Of a stretch of DNA of 54,401 bases, positions 18,043 through 26,500 are shown piece by piece. The stretch comes from an uncultured Tenacibaculum sp. (GTDB lineage Bacteria > Bacteroidota > Bacteroidia > Flavobacteriales > Flavobacteriaceae): assembly GCA_947504185.1 (NCBI GenBank), contig CANNGJ010000020.1, positions 1 to 54,401 of the forward strand. The letters are read 5' to 3'. How positions within the stretch are numbered: position 1 is the stretch's first letter; every line of letters starts with the position of its first letter. The notes beneath the pieces are model-generated. The model ran no database searches. It was not told the DNA's origin and saw only the letters and a list, made by a program, of their open reading frames with translations. The position numbers were made by a program, and so were the translations under genes.

Positions 18043-18165
18043 GTTCTGCGTTATGTAACTTGAGCTTTGGTTAAAAGCGAAAGTTATTACTACAGTTTCT
18101 TGAAAAATTTATTCTCAAAAGTTTCTTCTACAATGTTAATGGAACACTTTTTACGCGACGACGTA

Positions 18166-18192
18166 GGAGGGAAGCGCAATGTGTGTGGAATG
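18166..18192 (+). repeat. Imperfect 26-27-bp repeat, copy inside the element
   Basis: Partner of 17776-17801. It lies between the left junction and the 3' end of the minus-strand peptidase gene, partly abutting that gene's stop region. No hairpin potential explains it. Confidence 0.6.
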
Positions 18193-18193
18193 G

Positions 18194-18829
18194 TTAATTA
18201 TCATCATGTTGAATTTTAAATAGTCTTTCTAAAAATTGTTCAAAGAAAGGTTTATGAAATTCTAAAAATTCATTTAATTCAAGTTTTAGTTTATCAATAT
18301 CAATTAAATATTCATTATATCTTTTTTTAAGAATATAGTCATTAACATCTAGACTAAAAACACTCTTAAAATGATTCCTATTTTTTAATTCATGTAACTG
18401 GTTAAAATAATCATCAAAAAGATATGACCTCCATTTGTCAAAAACTGATTTAAGTTCGTTTTCTACCAGTCTCAACCTAATGAAAATTTCATAATAATCA
18501 TCTTGTCCATTGCCAAAATTTTGTAGTAAGTTTTCTTCTATTGAAATATCGCAAAGACATTGGTCTAAATCAATTTTTCGATATAAACTTTCAAATAAAC
18601 AGCCATATACAGCGTTGCCAAAATAATTAGCTATTATTTCATGATTAAATCTATCTGATATAACAACATTCTTAGTCCTAACGTAACCATCATAAAGAAT
18701 AGTAGAGTTATCTCTTAAATACAATTTAAATTCATCGATTCTTCTATCGTAATTACAAAGTTTATAATTTAACTCTGCAGCAATAAAATGACCCATTTCA
18801 TGAATAAAAGCTCTTTGTAAATCATTCAT
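18194..18829 (-). CDS. HEMGH zinc metallopeptidase-like protein, Gabija-associated
   Basis: The N-terminus contains the zinc motif FIHEMGHFIAAEL (about residues 8-20). About 60-100 residues later, IANYFGNAVYGCLFESL and FGNGQDDYYEIFIRL resemble the region of M41 (FtsH-type) peptidases that supplies the third, acidic zinc ligand. There is no AAA or membrane domain, so it would be a stand-alone soluble peptidase of 211 residues with a helical, charged C-terminus. It is transcribed divergently from gajA across a 143-bp gap containing a palindrome. It could be a defence accessory, a regulator-cleaving protease or unrelated cargo; function is not known. Confidence 0.7.
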   Translation of the reverse strand: MNDLQRAFIHEMGHFIAAELNYKLCNYDRRIDEFKLYLRDNSTILYDGYVRTKNVVISDRFNHEIIANYFGNAVYGCLFESLYRKIDLDQCLCDISIEENLLQNFGNGQDDYYEIFIRLRLVENELKSVFDKWRSYLFDDYFNQLHELKNRNHFKSVFSLDVNDYILKKRYNEYLIDIDKLKLELNEFLEFHKPFFEQFLERLFKIQHDDN

Positions 18830-18926
18830 TTAGTAAATGTAATACATTGAGGAAACCCGTAATCGAATACTTGTTAATTTTTAGTATATTTAATCTCTCC
18901 CTTTTAATTAGTTTATAGCAATACTA

Positions 18927-18943
18927 CTTTGGAATTTCCAAAG
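18927..18943. promoter_or_regulatory. Perfect palindrome in the gajA promoter region
   Basis: CTTTGGAATTTCCAAAG has 8-bp perfect arms around one central base, 29 bp before the gajA start and between two divergent genes. Size and position suit an operator for a dimeric repressor controlling the Gabija module. The cognate regulator is not identified. Confidence 0.5.
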
Positions 18944-18972
18944 CAAATACTCATATGCTAAATTGAAAATAA

Positions 18973-20979
18973 ATGTATTTACAAAAATTACACATTAAAA
19001 AGTTTCGAAGTATTAATGAAATAAATCTTCATTTTAATAAAAGTGTCAATATTATAATTGGAGAAAATAATGCTGGAAAATCTGCTATAATAGACGCTCT
19101 AAGAATATGTTTGAGTATTGGTAAACAGTGGAAAGATATTGGAATAAAGAATGATGAAGATTTTTACATAGATGTTAATGAGCTTCATGTACCATTAGAG
19201 CCAATAGAATTTGATTTAACATTTAAAATCGAAACTGCCGAAGACAGAGAGTTTTTCCAAACTTTGCTCTGGCAAAATCCTACTGATCCTGATGATGTAA
19301 ATTTGCAAATACACGCAAAATATACAATTGTAACGAATCCGAAAGGAAATAAAGTTCTTAGATGGGATATTTGGGGTGGCGAAAATGAAGGACAAAGAAT
19401 AAAGCCAGAAGAAGCTCAACTTTTATTTTATTCATATTTGGAACCATTAAGAAATGCTGAATTAGAATTAAGACCATATGCGTCTGGAAACAAAGTCACA
19501 TCTCTGTTTAGGGAAATGACAAAATATAATGTTAATGATGGAGAAGAAGAAGTAGAGGTAGAACTTAATCTTGAAAAGAAAAATCAATTAGCTAAAACTC
19601 TGCAAGATGTAATTCAAGATAATGATTGGACAGGTTTAATTAAAACAGGTGAAAAGTTTGTAAATGAACATCTAGAAAAGGCAGATATCAAAAAGAAAGA
19701 ATCAAAAATTCATTTGAAATTATTAGAATACAAATATGATAATATTGTAAAAGGAGTTTTAACAAGAAAACCTGTTTATTCAGATGAATTGTTAGTTGGA
19801 GATAAATCATTACAAAAATATTTTGATGTAAGTCAAAACGGATTAGGTGAAAACAACCTAATTCTTGCCTCTTCTGTTTTGGGAGATTTAAAAAATAGAA
19901 GAGAAGAGCAGATAGAACACTATTATGCTTTATTAATTGAAGAACCAGAAGCACATTTACATCCACAAAAACAAAATACTTTTTTCAATTATTTAAGTAG
20001 TTTGAAAGATTTAGGAGTTCAAATTTTTATTACCTCACACTCGCCAACAATAACAGCTAAGTCCGATTTAGATAATTTATTAATTCTACAAAGACAAGAA
20101 AATAATATTAATAGTTTTTCTATAAAAAACTCTGAGTTAAGTCCAAAGAATAAGAGTTATTTGAGAAAATTTTTAGATGTTACAAAATCGCAATTATTCT
20201 TCTCTAATGGAACGATATTAGTAGAAGGTATTTCGGAAGCTTTACTATTGCCAATTTTCGCGCTAATTATTGGTGATAAGTATAACCTTGATAAAAATGG
20301 AATAGAACTTATTAATATTAATGGAGTTGCTTTTGAACCGTTTGCCAAATTATATAACTCAGATAGCGATGAAAAGAAACTAGCAGCTAATTGCTCAATA
20401 ATAACTGATGATGACAGAAGTTTAATTGCAGCTAAGCATTTCATTAATGAAGATAATGAAATTGATAAAGCTAAAGCAAAAGCAATTTTCAATAAGTTAA
20501 AGACCGATGAAATTGTGGATAGTAATAACCGAATTATAAAATTTAATAACGACGATGATTTAATTATTGAGGGATTTGAAGATAAATCAGGTTTTATGAA
20601 AACGGTATTAAATGATAAATATGATAAAATATCTGATAGAGCAAAAAAAGCAATTGATTTAGTAGGTGGGAATCTAAAAGTTGAACTAGCAAAAAATACA
20701 TTTGAGTTTGAAGTTATGGTTAATAGTGAATTTAATGCAAGATTAATGATGTTTGTATATAAAAGAATGCACCCTAATACTACTTTTTTAGGAAATGATA
20801 ATTCTATTGAAGATAGAGCATTAGAATTATTAGAAAAATTAAAATCAAACAAGGATAAATCTGAATTTGCACAGGAACTATGTTTTCAATTAGAAAGGAG
20901 ATTACCAATCTACAAGAAATATTTTACGATACCTGATTATATACAACGTTCAATAAAATGGGTTATAGATAAAGAATAA
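18973..20979 (+). CDS. gajA: GajA-like OLD-family ATP-dependent nuclease (Gabija)
   Basis: A class 2 OLD-family protein combining an SMC/RecF-like ATPase with a TOPRIM nuclease. Walker A is GENNAGKS at residues 30-37, Walker B/signature is LLIEEPEAHLHPQKQ near 317-331, and the switch region FITSHSPTI is near 353. TOPRIM begins with GTILVEGISEALLLP near 413 and has the metal-binding SIITDDDR near 475. In Gabija, GajA nicks DNA and its activity is released by nucleotide depletion during phage infection. Length is 668 residues, somewhat longer than the founding GajA. Its stop shares one base with the helicase start (TAATG), so the pair is co-translated. The module lies inside the provirus boundaries. 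Confidence 0.92.
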   Translation: MYLQKLHIKKFRSINEINLHFNKSVNIIIGENNAGKSAIIDALRICLSIGKQWKDIGIKNDEDFYIDVNELHVPLEPIEFDLTFKIETAEDREFFQTLLWQNPTDPDDVNLQIHAKYTIVTNPKGNKVLRWDIWGGENEGQRIKPEEAQLLFYSYLEPLRNAELELRPYASGNKVTSLFREMTKYNVNDGEEEVEVELNLEKKNQLAKTLQDVIQDNDWTGLIKTGEKFVNEHLEKADIKKKESKIHLKLLEYKYDNIVKGVLTRKPVYSDELLVGDKSLQKYFDVSQNGLGENNLILASSVLGDLKNRREEQIEHYYALLIEEPEAHLHPQKQNTFFNYLSSLKDLGVQIFITSHSPTITAKSDLDNLLILQRQENNINSFSIKNSELSPKNKSYLRKFLDVTKSQLFFSNGTILVEGISEALLLPIFALIIGDKYNLDKNGIELININGVAFEPFAKLYNSDSDEKKLAANCSIITDDDRSLIAAKHFINEDNEIDKAKAKAIFNKLKTDEIVDSNNRIIKFNNDDDLIIEGFEDKSGFMKTVLNDKYDKISDRAKKAIDLVGGNLKVELAKNTFEFEVMVNSEFNARLMMFVYKRMHPNTTFLGNDNSIEDRALELLEKLKSNKDKSEFAQELCFQLERRLPIYKKYFTIPDYIQRSIKWVIDKE

Positions 20980-22784
20980 TGTATAACCATTTATCAGAAA
21001 ATCAAAAAGAGATATTAAACTACAATAAAGGAACAATTGTAGTAAAAGCATGTCCTGGAAGCGGAAAGACTTATTCAGTTGCTGCAAGAATTTCCAAACT
21101 TTTAAATCAAAACGAATTTAAAAGAAAAGGTATTGCTGCTATATCATTTACAAATGTTGCTTGTCGTGAAATTGAGCAAAAACTAAATACAGATTTTGAT
21201 ATTTATGTTCCTCTTAAACATCCTCATTTTATAGGAACAATAGATAGTTTTATTAATACTTATATATTTCTTCCATTTGGACATTTAATAATGGAATGTT
21301 CTATGCGTCCAACTCTTGTAGGTGATCCTCACTCGAATTGGTCTAGAAAATTATATGACCATGATTATGACCAGTATTTCGATAAAACAACTTTTGATAA
21401 AGAAGGTAATTTGATAATGATTGCTCCATATCAAGCTTTTCATTTCAGATGGTCATATTGTACAAAAGGAGGTAAAATAAATGGAAATATTAAAAATATT
21501 ATTGATTCTAAATGGAAACTATTTAGAAGAGGTTTTGCAAATCAGTCTGACGCAAATTATTTAGCATTAAAAGTTCTTGAAAAATATCCATTGATTGCAA
21601 AAAATGTATCTAGTTTATTTCAGTATTTCATTATTGACGAAGCTCAAGACACAAATGAAGTACAAATGAGTATTCTTGAGATTTTAAATACCTCTGGTGC
21701 AAATAATATAATGCTAATAGGAGATAGAGACCAATCAATTTTTGAATGGAACGATGCAAAGCCTGAATTATTTGATAAAAAATATGACGAATGGGATAAA
21801 ATTCTTTTAAATGAAAATAGAAGGAGTTCCCAAAACATTTGTGATTTTACTAATAACTTATCTTCTTTTGATAATACAGAATCTGTAAATAAAGATGTTG
21901 TGGGTTTTAAACATGTCCCAGAAATACAAAGTTATGTGATGCCCAAAAAAGCAACAAAAAAAGACCCATCAGTCGTTACTTTTGATGAAAGTAAACAGAG
22001 CTTTAGCAAAATATTAAACAAGTTTATAGAAGAATGTAATTCTAATCAAATTGAAATAAATAAGGAGAACGTAGCAGTATTATATAGAGGAAGAAGTAGT
22101 TCAAGGTATTTAGGGCTTAATGTCGATATATCTTCATATGAGAATATTCCATGGATACAAAAAGAATATCACGTTAGAAATATAGTTTTAGGAAAGCATT
22201 TCATTGATAATGGTGATTTTATTAGAGGTTATAGACTACTTGAAAAAGGGTACTTTGAATCCTTGTTGAGAAAGTCTAATCCGAGTTTCTATTGTACTGA
22301 TGAATTTATCAAAGCAGAAACAGAAAAAAATGGGTTTATGAACCATAGGAGAGCAGTATTTAATTTTATTAATAAACTTACAGAAACGAGTGATAGAACG
22401 TTTAATCAATGGATTTCTGACTCAAACAACAACTTAAAAGATTTAGGAATTACTTTAAATATAAATCCCGAGAACGGTGATATTTTAATTGATGAATACT
22501 ACGCAAGTAATTTGAATTTAGATAATTTGCATCCATTTTACTATGGCACAGTTCATTCTGTAAAAGGAAAAACTTTTGAAGCTGTATTATTATTGTTAGG
22601 AAAAAAAGCTAATAGACCAAATTACGCCACCATATTAAATTCAGATGATTATGATGCTTTACCGGAGAATTACAAAGAGGAAATGAGGATTGTATATGTT
22701 GGGCTCACTAGACCTAGAAAAATTTTAATGATGGCAGTACCAGATTCTGATTTAGAGATATGGAATAATAAAATGTCAAGTTAA
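20979..22784 (+). CDS. gajB: GajB-like UvrD/Rep-family helicase (Gabija)
   Basis: A superfamily 1A helicase with Walker A ACPGSGKT (residues 24-31) and motif II FIIDEAQDTNE (near 217). Other motifs are GDRDQSIFEWNDA (motif III, near 247), NENRRSSQNI (motif IV, near 277), YGTVHSVKGKTFEAVLL (motif V, near 521) and VYVGLTRPRKILMM (motif VI, near 571). In Gabija this subunit joins GajA in a large complex and senses or processes DNA ends. It directly follows gajA with a one-base overlap, which is the classical Gabija order. At 601 residues it is larger than the founding GajB. A housekeeping UvrD is unlikely given its size and partner. Confidence 0.92.
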   Translation: MYNHLSENQKEILNYNKGTIVVKACPGSGKTYSVAARISKLLNQNEFKRKGIAAISFTNVACREIEQKLNTDFDIYVPLKHPHFIGTIDSFINTYIFLPFGHLIMECSMRPTLVGDPHSNWSRKLYDHDYDQYFDKTTFDKEGNLIMIAPYQAFHFRWSYCTKGGKINGNIKNIIDSKWKLFRRGFANQSDANYLALKVLEKYPLIAKNVSSLFQYFIIDEAQDTNEVQMSILEILNTSGANNIMLIGDRDQSIFEWNDAKPELFDKKYDEWDKILLNENRRSSQNICDFTNNLSSFDNTESVNKDVVGFKHVPEIQSYVMPKKATKKDPSVVTFDESKQSFSKILNKFIEECNSNQIEINKENVAVLYRGRSSSRYLGLNVDISSYENIPWIQKEYHVRNIVLGKHFIDNGDFIRGYRLLEKGYFESLLRKSNPSFYCTDEFIKAETEKNGFMNHRRAVFNFINKLTETSDRTFNQWISDSNNNLKDLGITLNINPENGDILIDEYYASNLNLDNLHPFYYGTVHSVKGKTFEAVLLLLGKKANRPNYATILNSDDYDALPENYKEEMRIVYVGLTRPRKILMMAVPDSDLEIWNNKMSS

Positions 22785-22943
22785 AGTATTATATAGCCTG
22801 TTAAATACAAAACCCCCATTTTTACTAGGGTTGTAGGAGATAGGAAACAAAAAGTTTTCAATATGCATGAATTATAATATTTCATACTTTCGCGCCCTTT
22901 TTACTTAAAAAATAAAGTAAAAGAAAAGCGAAAAGAAAACTAT

Positions 22944-23507
22944 ATGAAAAAGTTATTATTGCCTGTTTACACTAAAAAAAACGAACCCTATGCTATTTAT
23001 AAGTATTATATTTTATTTGATATAGGTCAAAGATTGGAGTTTAAGAGTAAGCGAAAAGCAGAAGATTATGTAAGGAAAATTAGTTCTTATATCACAGATT
23101 CGATAAGAGTAATTAACACGGTTCAGAAAGAAGTTTACAGTTTGTATTTGGAGCAGTATTTTAAAATGCCTTCAAATTATTGTAACAAGATAAGACTTGT
23201 TATAGACGAGTATTTAGAGCGATTAAAATACTTCCATTCTTATCAATCTACAGGAGATGCTTGTATAAAATTTATAAGTGTTTATTCTTTGCTTAATATT
23301 GTGCAAGATGCTTGTAAGTTATTACGACGTTCTATGAAGTCGTTAAAAGATTATAATACTGTTAGTAGATTAAATGGTTATTTAAGTATTCTTTCAGTAA
23401 TCTATGATAAATTATCAAAGCTTAAAAAAGGTAATATTAATACTATTTATAAGGAATCTACTTTAACTATAATTCACAAAAAAGAGGCTATTAAATCAAT
23501 GACATAA
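22944..23507 (+). CDS. Phage-cassette protein of unknown function, helical
   Basis: First gene of the phage cassette, 187 residues, basic and mostly helical. KYYILFDIGQRLEFKSKRKAEDYVRKI near the start suggests a small alpha/beta unit, followed by helices rich in Lys and Tyr. No family is recognised and no signal or membrane segment is seen. The 159-bp gap upstream contains TACTTTCGCGCCC preceded by TA-rich DNA, which loosely fits a Bacteroidota promoter for the whole cassette. Position suggests an early or regulatory role, but that is a guess. Confidence 0.65.
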   Translation: MKKLLLPVYTKKNEPYAIYKYYILFDIGQRLEFKSKRKAEDYVRKISSYITDSIRVINTVQKEVYSLYLEQYFKMPSNYCNKIRLVIDEYLERLKYFHSYQSTGDACIKFISVYSLLNIVQDACKLLRRSMKSLKDYNTVSRLNGYLSILSVIYDKLSKLKKGNINTIYKESTLTIIHKKEAIKSMT

Positions 23508-23519
23508 AACATTTTTTTT

Positions 23520-23726
23520 ATGTCACAATTTGACTCTATTAAAACGGTTCGTGTCAACACCTTAGAAGTTGGACAAAAATTTCAAAAAATCATGTTTGGT
23601 GTTCCGTGCTTTACGGAATATGAAGTGGTAAACACTTTAGGGGGGATGGTTAAGGCTACTAGGTTAAGGGACAATAGTCCGTACTTATTGCCAAACTATG
23701 CGTTAGTTCATCCATTAAATAAATAA
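23520..23726 (+). CDS. Small beta-rich phage-cassette protein
   Basis: A 68-residue protein with alternating hydrophobic strands (KTVRVNTLEVGQKFQKIMFGVPCFTEYEVV, then MVKATRLRDNSPYLLPNYALVHPL). No family is recognised. It is 12 bp after the preceding gene and 8 bp before a small membrane protein. The look is of a small SH3-like or OB-like fold, perhaps a nucleic-acid-binding protein; this is weak inference. Confidence 0.6.
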   Translation: MSQFDSIKTVRVNTLEVGQKFQKIMFGVPCFTEYEVVNTLGGMVKATRLRDNSPYLLPNYALVHPLNK

Positions 23727-23734
23727 GCAACACT

Positions 23735-23851
23735 ATGAAAAATAAAACTTTCAAGGTGTTGCTTTTTTTGATTGTAACACTTGTATTCGGTGCAATAACA
23801 GTTATTCTGTTAGACATTAATTACATCATTACTAACTATCTAAATCATTAA
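23735..23851 (+). CDS. 38-residue single-pass membrane protein
   Basis: The frame encodes MKNKTFKVLLFLIVTLVFG, then AITVILLDINYIITNYLNH, that is, a basic N-terminus, one transmembrane helix (about 8-26) and a short polar tail. It sits between two tightly packed cassette genes with gaps of 8 and 3 bp, which supports it being real. Possible roles are a minor membrane or coat protein; no family is recognised. Confidence 0.6.
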   Translation: MKNKTFKVLLFLIVTLVFGAITVILLDINYIITNYLNH

Positions 23852-23854
23852 GTT

Positions 23855-24094
23855 ATGAATAGGCATGTGTGTGTAGTTTGTAGGAAAAAAAGGTACTCTA
23901 AGTATATGCAAGGTGTTTATCTGCTTAAAACCTCTGCTTACTTTCATTTTACAGAAAAACATTGGTTGTGTAGAGAATGTGCTCCAAAGTTGGTTGAAAG
24001 ATTGTCTCTCCAAGTCAGACAATTGAAAGAAACGGTAAATAAGCTAATGTCAACTGGAGTTGACTATTTAAAATGTTCTCAAGATGCCAAGTAA
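23855..24094 (+). CDS. Zinc-ribbon-like small protein
   Basis: A 79-residue protein with two Cys pairs, CVVC near residues 6-9 and CREC near 43-46, spaced as in a treble-clef or zinc-ribbon finger. A leucine-rich amphipathic helix (LVERLSLQVRQLKETVNKL) follows that could dimerise. It overlaps the next gene by 11 bp. A DNA- or protein-binding regulator is plausible. The family is not recognised. Confidence 0.65.
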   Translation: MNRHVCVVCRKKRYSKYMQGVYLLKTSAYFHFTEKHWLCRECAPKLVERLSLQVRQLKETVNKLMSTGVDYLKCSQDAK

Positions 24095-24335
24095 AAACGA
24101 AATAGATTACGAAGCTAGTAGAGAGTATTTTGGTGAGCTTATATCTGAGTTAATGGCTCAGAATAAAGGTAATTACAATTATCTTGAGTCAAATGCTAAA
24201 AAAGAGGTCGCTTTAAAAGTTGGTTTGAGTTATAGCCAGCTTAATAGGCGTTTAAAACCTTATGTAGCTACAGAAAAGCAAGTTCAACTCTTCGTTGAAA
24301 AGTCCAATCAATTAGAATTATTTAACAATTACTAA
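24084..24335 (+). CDS. Small putative helix-turn-helix protein
   Basis: An 83-residue acidic/basic protein. The stretch ESNAKKEVALKVGLSYSQLNRRLKPY (about 37-62) has the spacing of a helix-turn-helix, with VGLSYSQLNRRL as turn and recognition helix. It directly precedes rep and overlaps the zinc-ribbon gene. A transcriptional regulator of the cassette is the natural suggestion, and it is the only candidate repressor in the element. Confidence 0.6.
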   Translation: MPSKNEIDYEASREYFGELISELMAQNKGNYNYLESNAKKEVALKVGLSYSQLNRRLKPYVATEKQVQLFVEKSNQLELFNNY

Positions 24336-24351
24336 GCCGTAAAGATGAGTA

Positions 24352-24371
24352 AAAGCCGTCTTAACGGCTTT
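24352..24371 (+). other. Perfect hairpin upstream of rep
   Basis: AAAGCCGT and ACGGCTTT form a perfect 8-bp stem with a 4-nt CTTA loop, followed by CTTATT with no long T-run. A second near-perfect stem, GTGTAGCC / GGTTACAC with one G-T pair, lies at about 24415-24435. Together they make the 120-bp gap before rep a candidate origin or rep control region. A weak terminator is the alternative. Confidence 0.5.
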
Positions 24372-24456
24372 CTTATTGGCTTGGCAAAACATAACGGTCT
24401 TGTCGAAAAATCACGTGTAGCCCTTGTGGTTACACAGATTTTTTAACCCCTTAGAT

Positions 24457-25644
24457 ATGAACGCTCCTTGTACTTTTGCAGTAAAAAATAACGGTATATC
24501 CCAATATTTCGACGTGAGTTACTTAAACTTCACTAGAAATGGCGATACTAGTGTATTAAAACAGAATCAGAAAACAGCTTTCTCGGAAACGATTAAGAAA
24601 TACGAGCCTACATCTAATTTTCTAGATGAAGTAACCCGTATTAAGTTTAAACATGATTTGCATAGGCAAATGATGGGTAAGAAAAAGAAAAACGTAAAAG
24701 AACTAGGAACATTATCTAAAAACCAAGTAAAAAGCTGTAAAAAAGCTTGTGAAACAATGATAAACACGGTGTTGTTTTCTAAACAACGAAATGTTGACTA
24801 TAAAACAGGGCAGTATATAGCGTTTGTTACACTTACTTTGCCTACAAAGCAATTACATTCAGATAAAGAAATTAAACGCTTACAAACCCGCTATATTGAG
24901 AATTTACAAAAGACTTACGGTGTTAAATACTACGTATGGAAAGCGGAAGCACAAAAGAATGGAAATATACACTTTCATTTATTGGTAGATAAGTGGATAG
25001 ATTGGACGGTACACAGACGTTTATGGAATAAACAATTAGATAAATTAGGCTACTTGGATGCTTATCAAAAAGAACATGGGGATCGTAACCCGAACACTAC
25101 AGACGTACACAGTCTTAAAAAGGATAAAAGAGGTAAAAAACTTAAAAATGTAACTACATACATTATTAAGTACATGACAAAACTAGAATTTGGTAAACGT
25201 CCTATATTAGGGCAGTTGTGGGGTTGTTCTGATGCGACCAAAACCCTGGACTATCCTAAATATGCAGAGGGAGAAATACTTTTCGACCATGTGGTTTCTA
25301 TGGTAAATACAGGTAAGTTTAAGCAAGTTTTAAAAGAGGATTTTTTTAGTTTTTTCAGTGGTAAAACTTTTGAAGTTTTAAGGACAGAATACACACATCT
25401 TTGGAAAGATGTAAAATCTTTCTTTCAGATTCAAAATGGAAACAAAAAAACACCTAAAAAGATAGTTTCAAAGGATTTTATTCGGGTAGAGAAAACTCGT
25501 TCGTTAGAGCAAATGATTTTAAAAACTAATGAAGCTCAAACTGTAAAAAGAAATAAGGGCGCTCTACATAAATTTAAAAAAGACTATTTGGAAACTTACG
25601 ACCCATATAAAGCGAATCAATTCGATATTTTTGCACCCCTGTAA
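24457..25644 (+). CDS. HUH rolling-circle replication initiator (Rep)
   Basis: The protein has the ordered motifs of a rolling-circle initiator. Motif I is FVTLTLP (near residue 122). The metal-binding HUH motif is GNIHFHLLVD (near 168-177). The catalytic tyrosine motif III is TTYIIKYMTKLE (near 231-242), with Y and the K three or four residues on. Initiators of this sort nick one strand and start ssDNA phage or plasmid replication. I start at ATG 24457 (MNAPCTFAVK); an upstream TTG at 24424 would add 11 residues that look unrelated. Length is 395 residues. Motif style resembles Reps of small ssDNA phages of Bacteroidota and not transposases. Confidence 0.9.
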   Translation: MNAPCTFAVKNNGISQYFDVSYLNFTRNGDTSVLKQNQKTAFSETIKKYEPTSNFLDEVTRIKFKHDLHRQMMGKKKKNVKELGTLSKNQVKSCKKACETMINTVLFSKQRNVDYKTGQYIAFVTLTLPTKQLHSDKEIKRLQTRYIENLQKTYGVKYYVWKAEAQKNGNIHFHLLVDKWIDWTVHRRLWNKQLDKLGYLDAYQKEHGDRNPNTTDVHSLKKDKRGKKLKNVTTYIIKYMTKLEFGKRPILGQLWGCSDATKTLDYPKYAEGEILFDHVVSMVNTGKFKQVLKEDFFSFFSGKTFEVLRTEYTHLWKDVKSFFQIQNGNKKTPKKIVSKDFIRVEKTRSLEQMILKTNEAQTVKRNKGALHKFKKDYLETYDPYKANQFDIFAPL

Positions 25645-25659
25645 AAACTTTTAAATACC

Positions 25660-25676
25660 CGACGCATAGTGCGTCG
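25660..25676. other. Perfect 7-bp-stem hairpin between rep and the structural genes
   Basis: CGACGCATAGTGCGTCG is a GC-rich perfect stem with a 3-nt TAG loop, 16 bp after the rep stop. It has no T-run. Possible uses are attenuation between the replication and structural genes, complementary-strand priming, or packaging. Confidence 0.55.
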
Positions 25677-25740
25677 ACTTCAAACAGCTTCCAAAGCATT
25701 TTTGTACTCGAAATAATTAATAAATTAAAATTTTCAGTAC

Positions 25741-26499
25741 ATGAGAAAAGAAGTTCTTGACGGAGTAACAACCAAAACGTATCAGGTAAAAAAAGGGGAC
25801 GACCCGCGTTATATGGTGTTACAAAATGTTTCTGTTAACTCAAAAGTAAAAGCAGAAATAAAAAGAGAAACAGACCCCGACCAAAAGTTGTTCAATACAA
25901 CAAAGGTTATTACTTTATTAGAGGGGCAAAACAAAATTGAACACATTGTTACTAAGGCTATTTTAAAGCAATTTGAATTGGCTACTGTAAAAGATACTAC
26001 AGATGTAGACAAAGTGGTTATTAAGGAAGCTAAATTAGATTTAGCTTACGGCGGTGAGATTACTCTAGGGCAAAATGATACGATTGATATCAAGGCAGAA
26101 AACTTAGAAAAAATTGCCGATTCTTCATTGTACACTTTCGAGGGTGTAAAAGTTGCTGGTATTCCTTACATAGTAAAAGAACAAACATATAAAGCAGACC
26201 AAGTTCAAAAAGAAATTGATTTGTTGAATGTTGATTTCTTAATGTTTCATATAGATGCTTTACCGACAAAGGTAGAGTTGCGTGTTAAGGGTCAAAAAGT
26301 AACTAGAACATCAGAGGCTCTTTTAATAGACCAAAAAGATGTATTTAATACAATTGGTTATGATGAGAATGGCAAAGCTATTTTCGGTACATATAAAACT
26401 GTTGTTTTAGATGTAAGAGGTGCGGAATCTGTGTATTTAGAGGATGAGCGAGAGCCACGTATTGATATTAAGTATCATACTGTAAAACTTCCTAATTAA
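25741..26499 (+). CDS. Candidate major capsid protein (beta-rich)
   Basis: A 252-residue soluble protein without signal or membrane helix. It is dominated by alternating polar/hydrophobic strands in two similar-sized halves (for example TKTYQVKKGDDPRYMVLQNVSV, GGEITLGQNDTIDIKAENL, and ALPTKVELRVKGQKVTRTSE then YKTVVLDVRGAESVYLEDE). This suits a jelly-roll capsid protein. It follows rep and is followed by membrane-anchored virion-like genes, the place where a small lipid-containing phage such as FLiP would carry its capsid gene. No sequence motif proves the assignment. A structure prediction showing two upright beta barrels would decide it. Confidence 0.55.
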   Translation: MRKEVLDGVTTKTYQVKKGDDPRYMVLQNVSVNSKVKAEIKRETDPDQKLFNTTKVITLLEGQNKIEHIVTKAILKQFELATVKDTTDVDKVVIKEAKLDLAYGGEITLGQNDTIDIKAENLEKIADSSLYTFEGVKVAGIPYIVKEQTYKADQVQKEIDLLNVDFLMFHIDALPTKVELRVKGQKVTRTSEALLIDQKDVFNTIGYDENGKAIFGTYKTVVLDVRGAESVYLEDEREPRIDIKYHTVKLPN

Positions 26500-26500
26500 T

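Larger units (their letters stand above)
17709..18193. other. Gene-poor left flank and left end of the integrated element
   Basis: Apart from one doubtful 56-residue reading frame (17840-18010), nothing coding is seen here. The stretch contains the left 42-bp direct repeat at 18001-18042 and two imperfect copies of a GGAGGGAAGCGCAATGTG-type motif at 17776-17801 and 18166-18192, one on each side of the repeat. The composition is slightly richer in G than the neighbouring coding sequence. Confidence 0.6.

Noticed and set aside
20157..20852. 231-residue open frame on the minus strand inside gajA
   Set aside because: It is a mirror of the coding strand of gajA; residue composition (Ser/Leu-rich) is typical of antisense frames.
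22785..22943. A third dif-like site dividing Gabija and the phage cassette into two separate elements
   Set aside because: Neither TTGTACTATAA nor TTATGTTAA-type arms occur in this gap, so a single unit is simpler.
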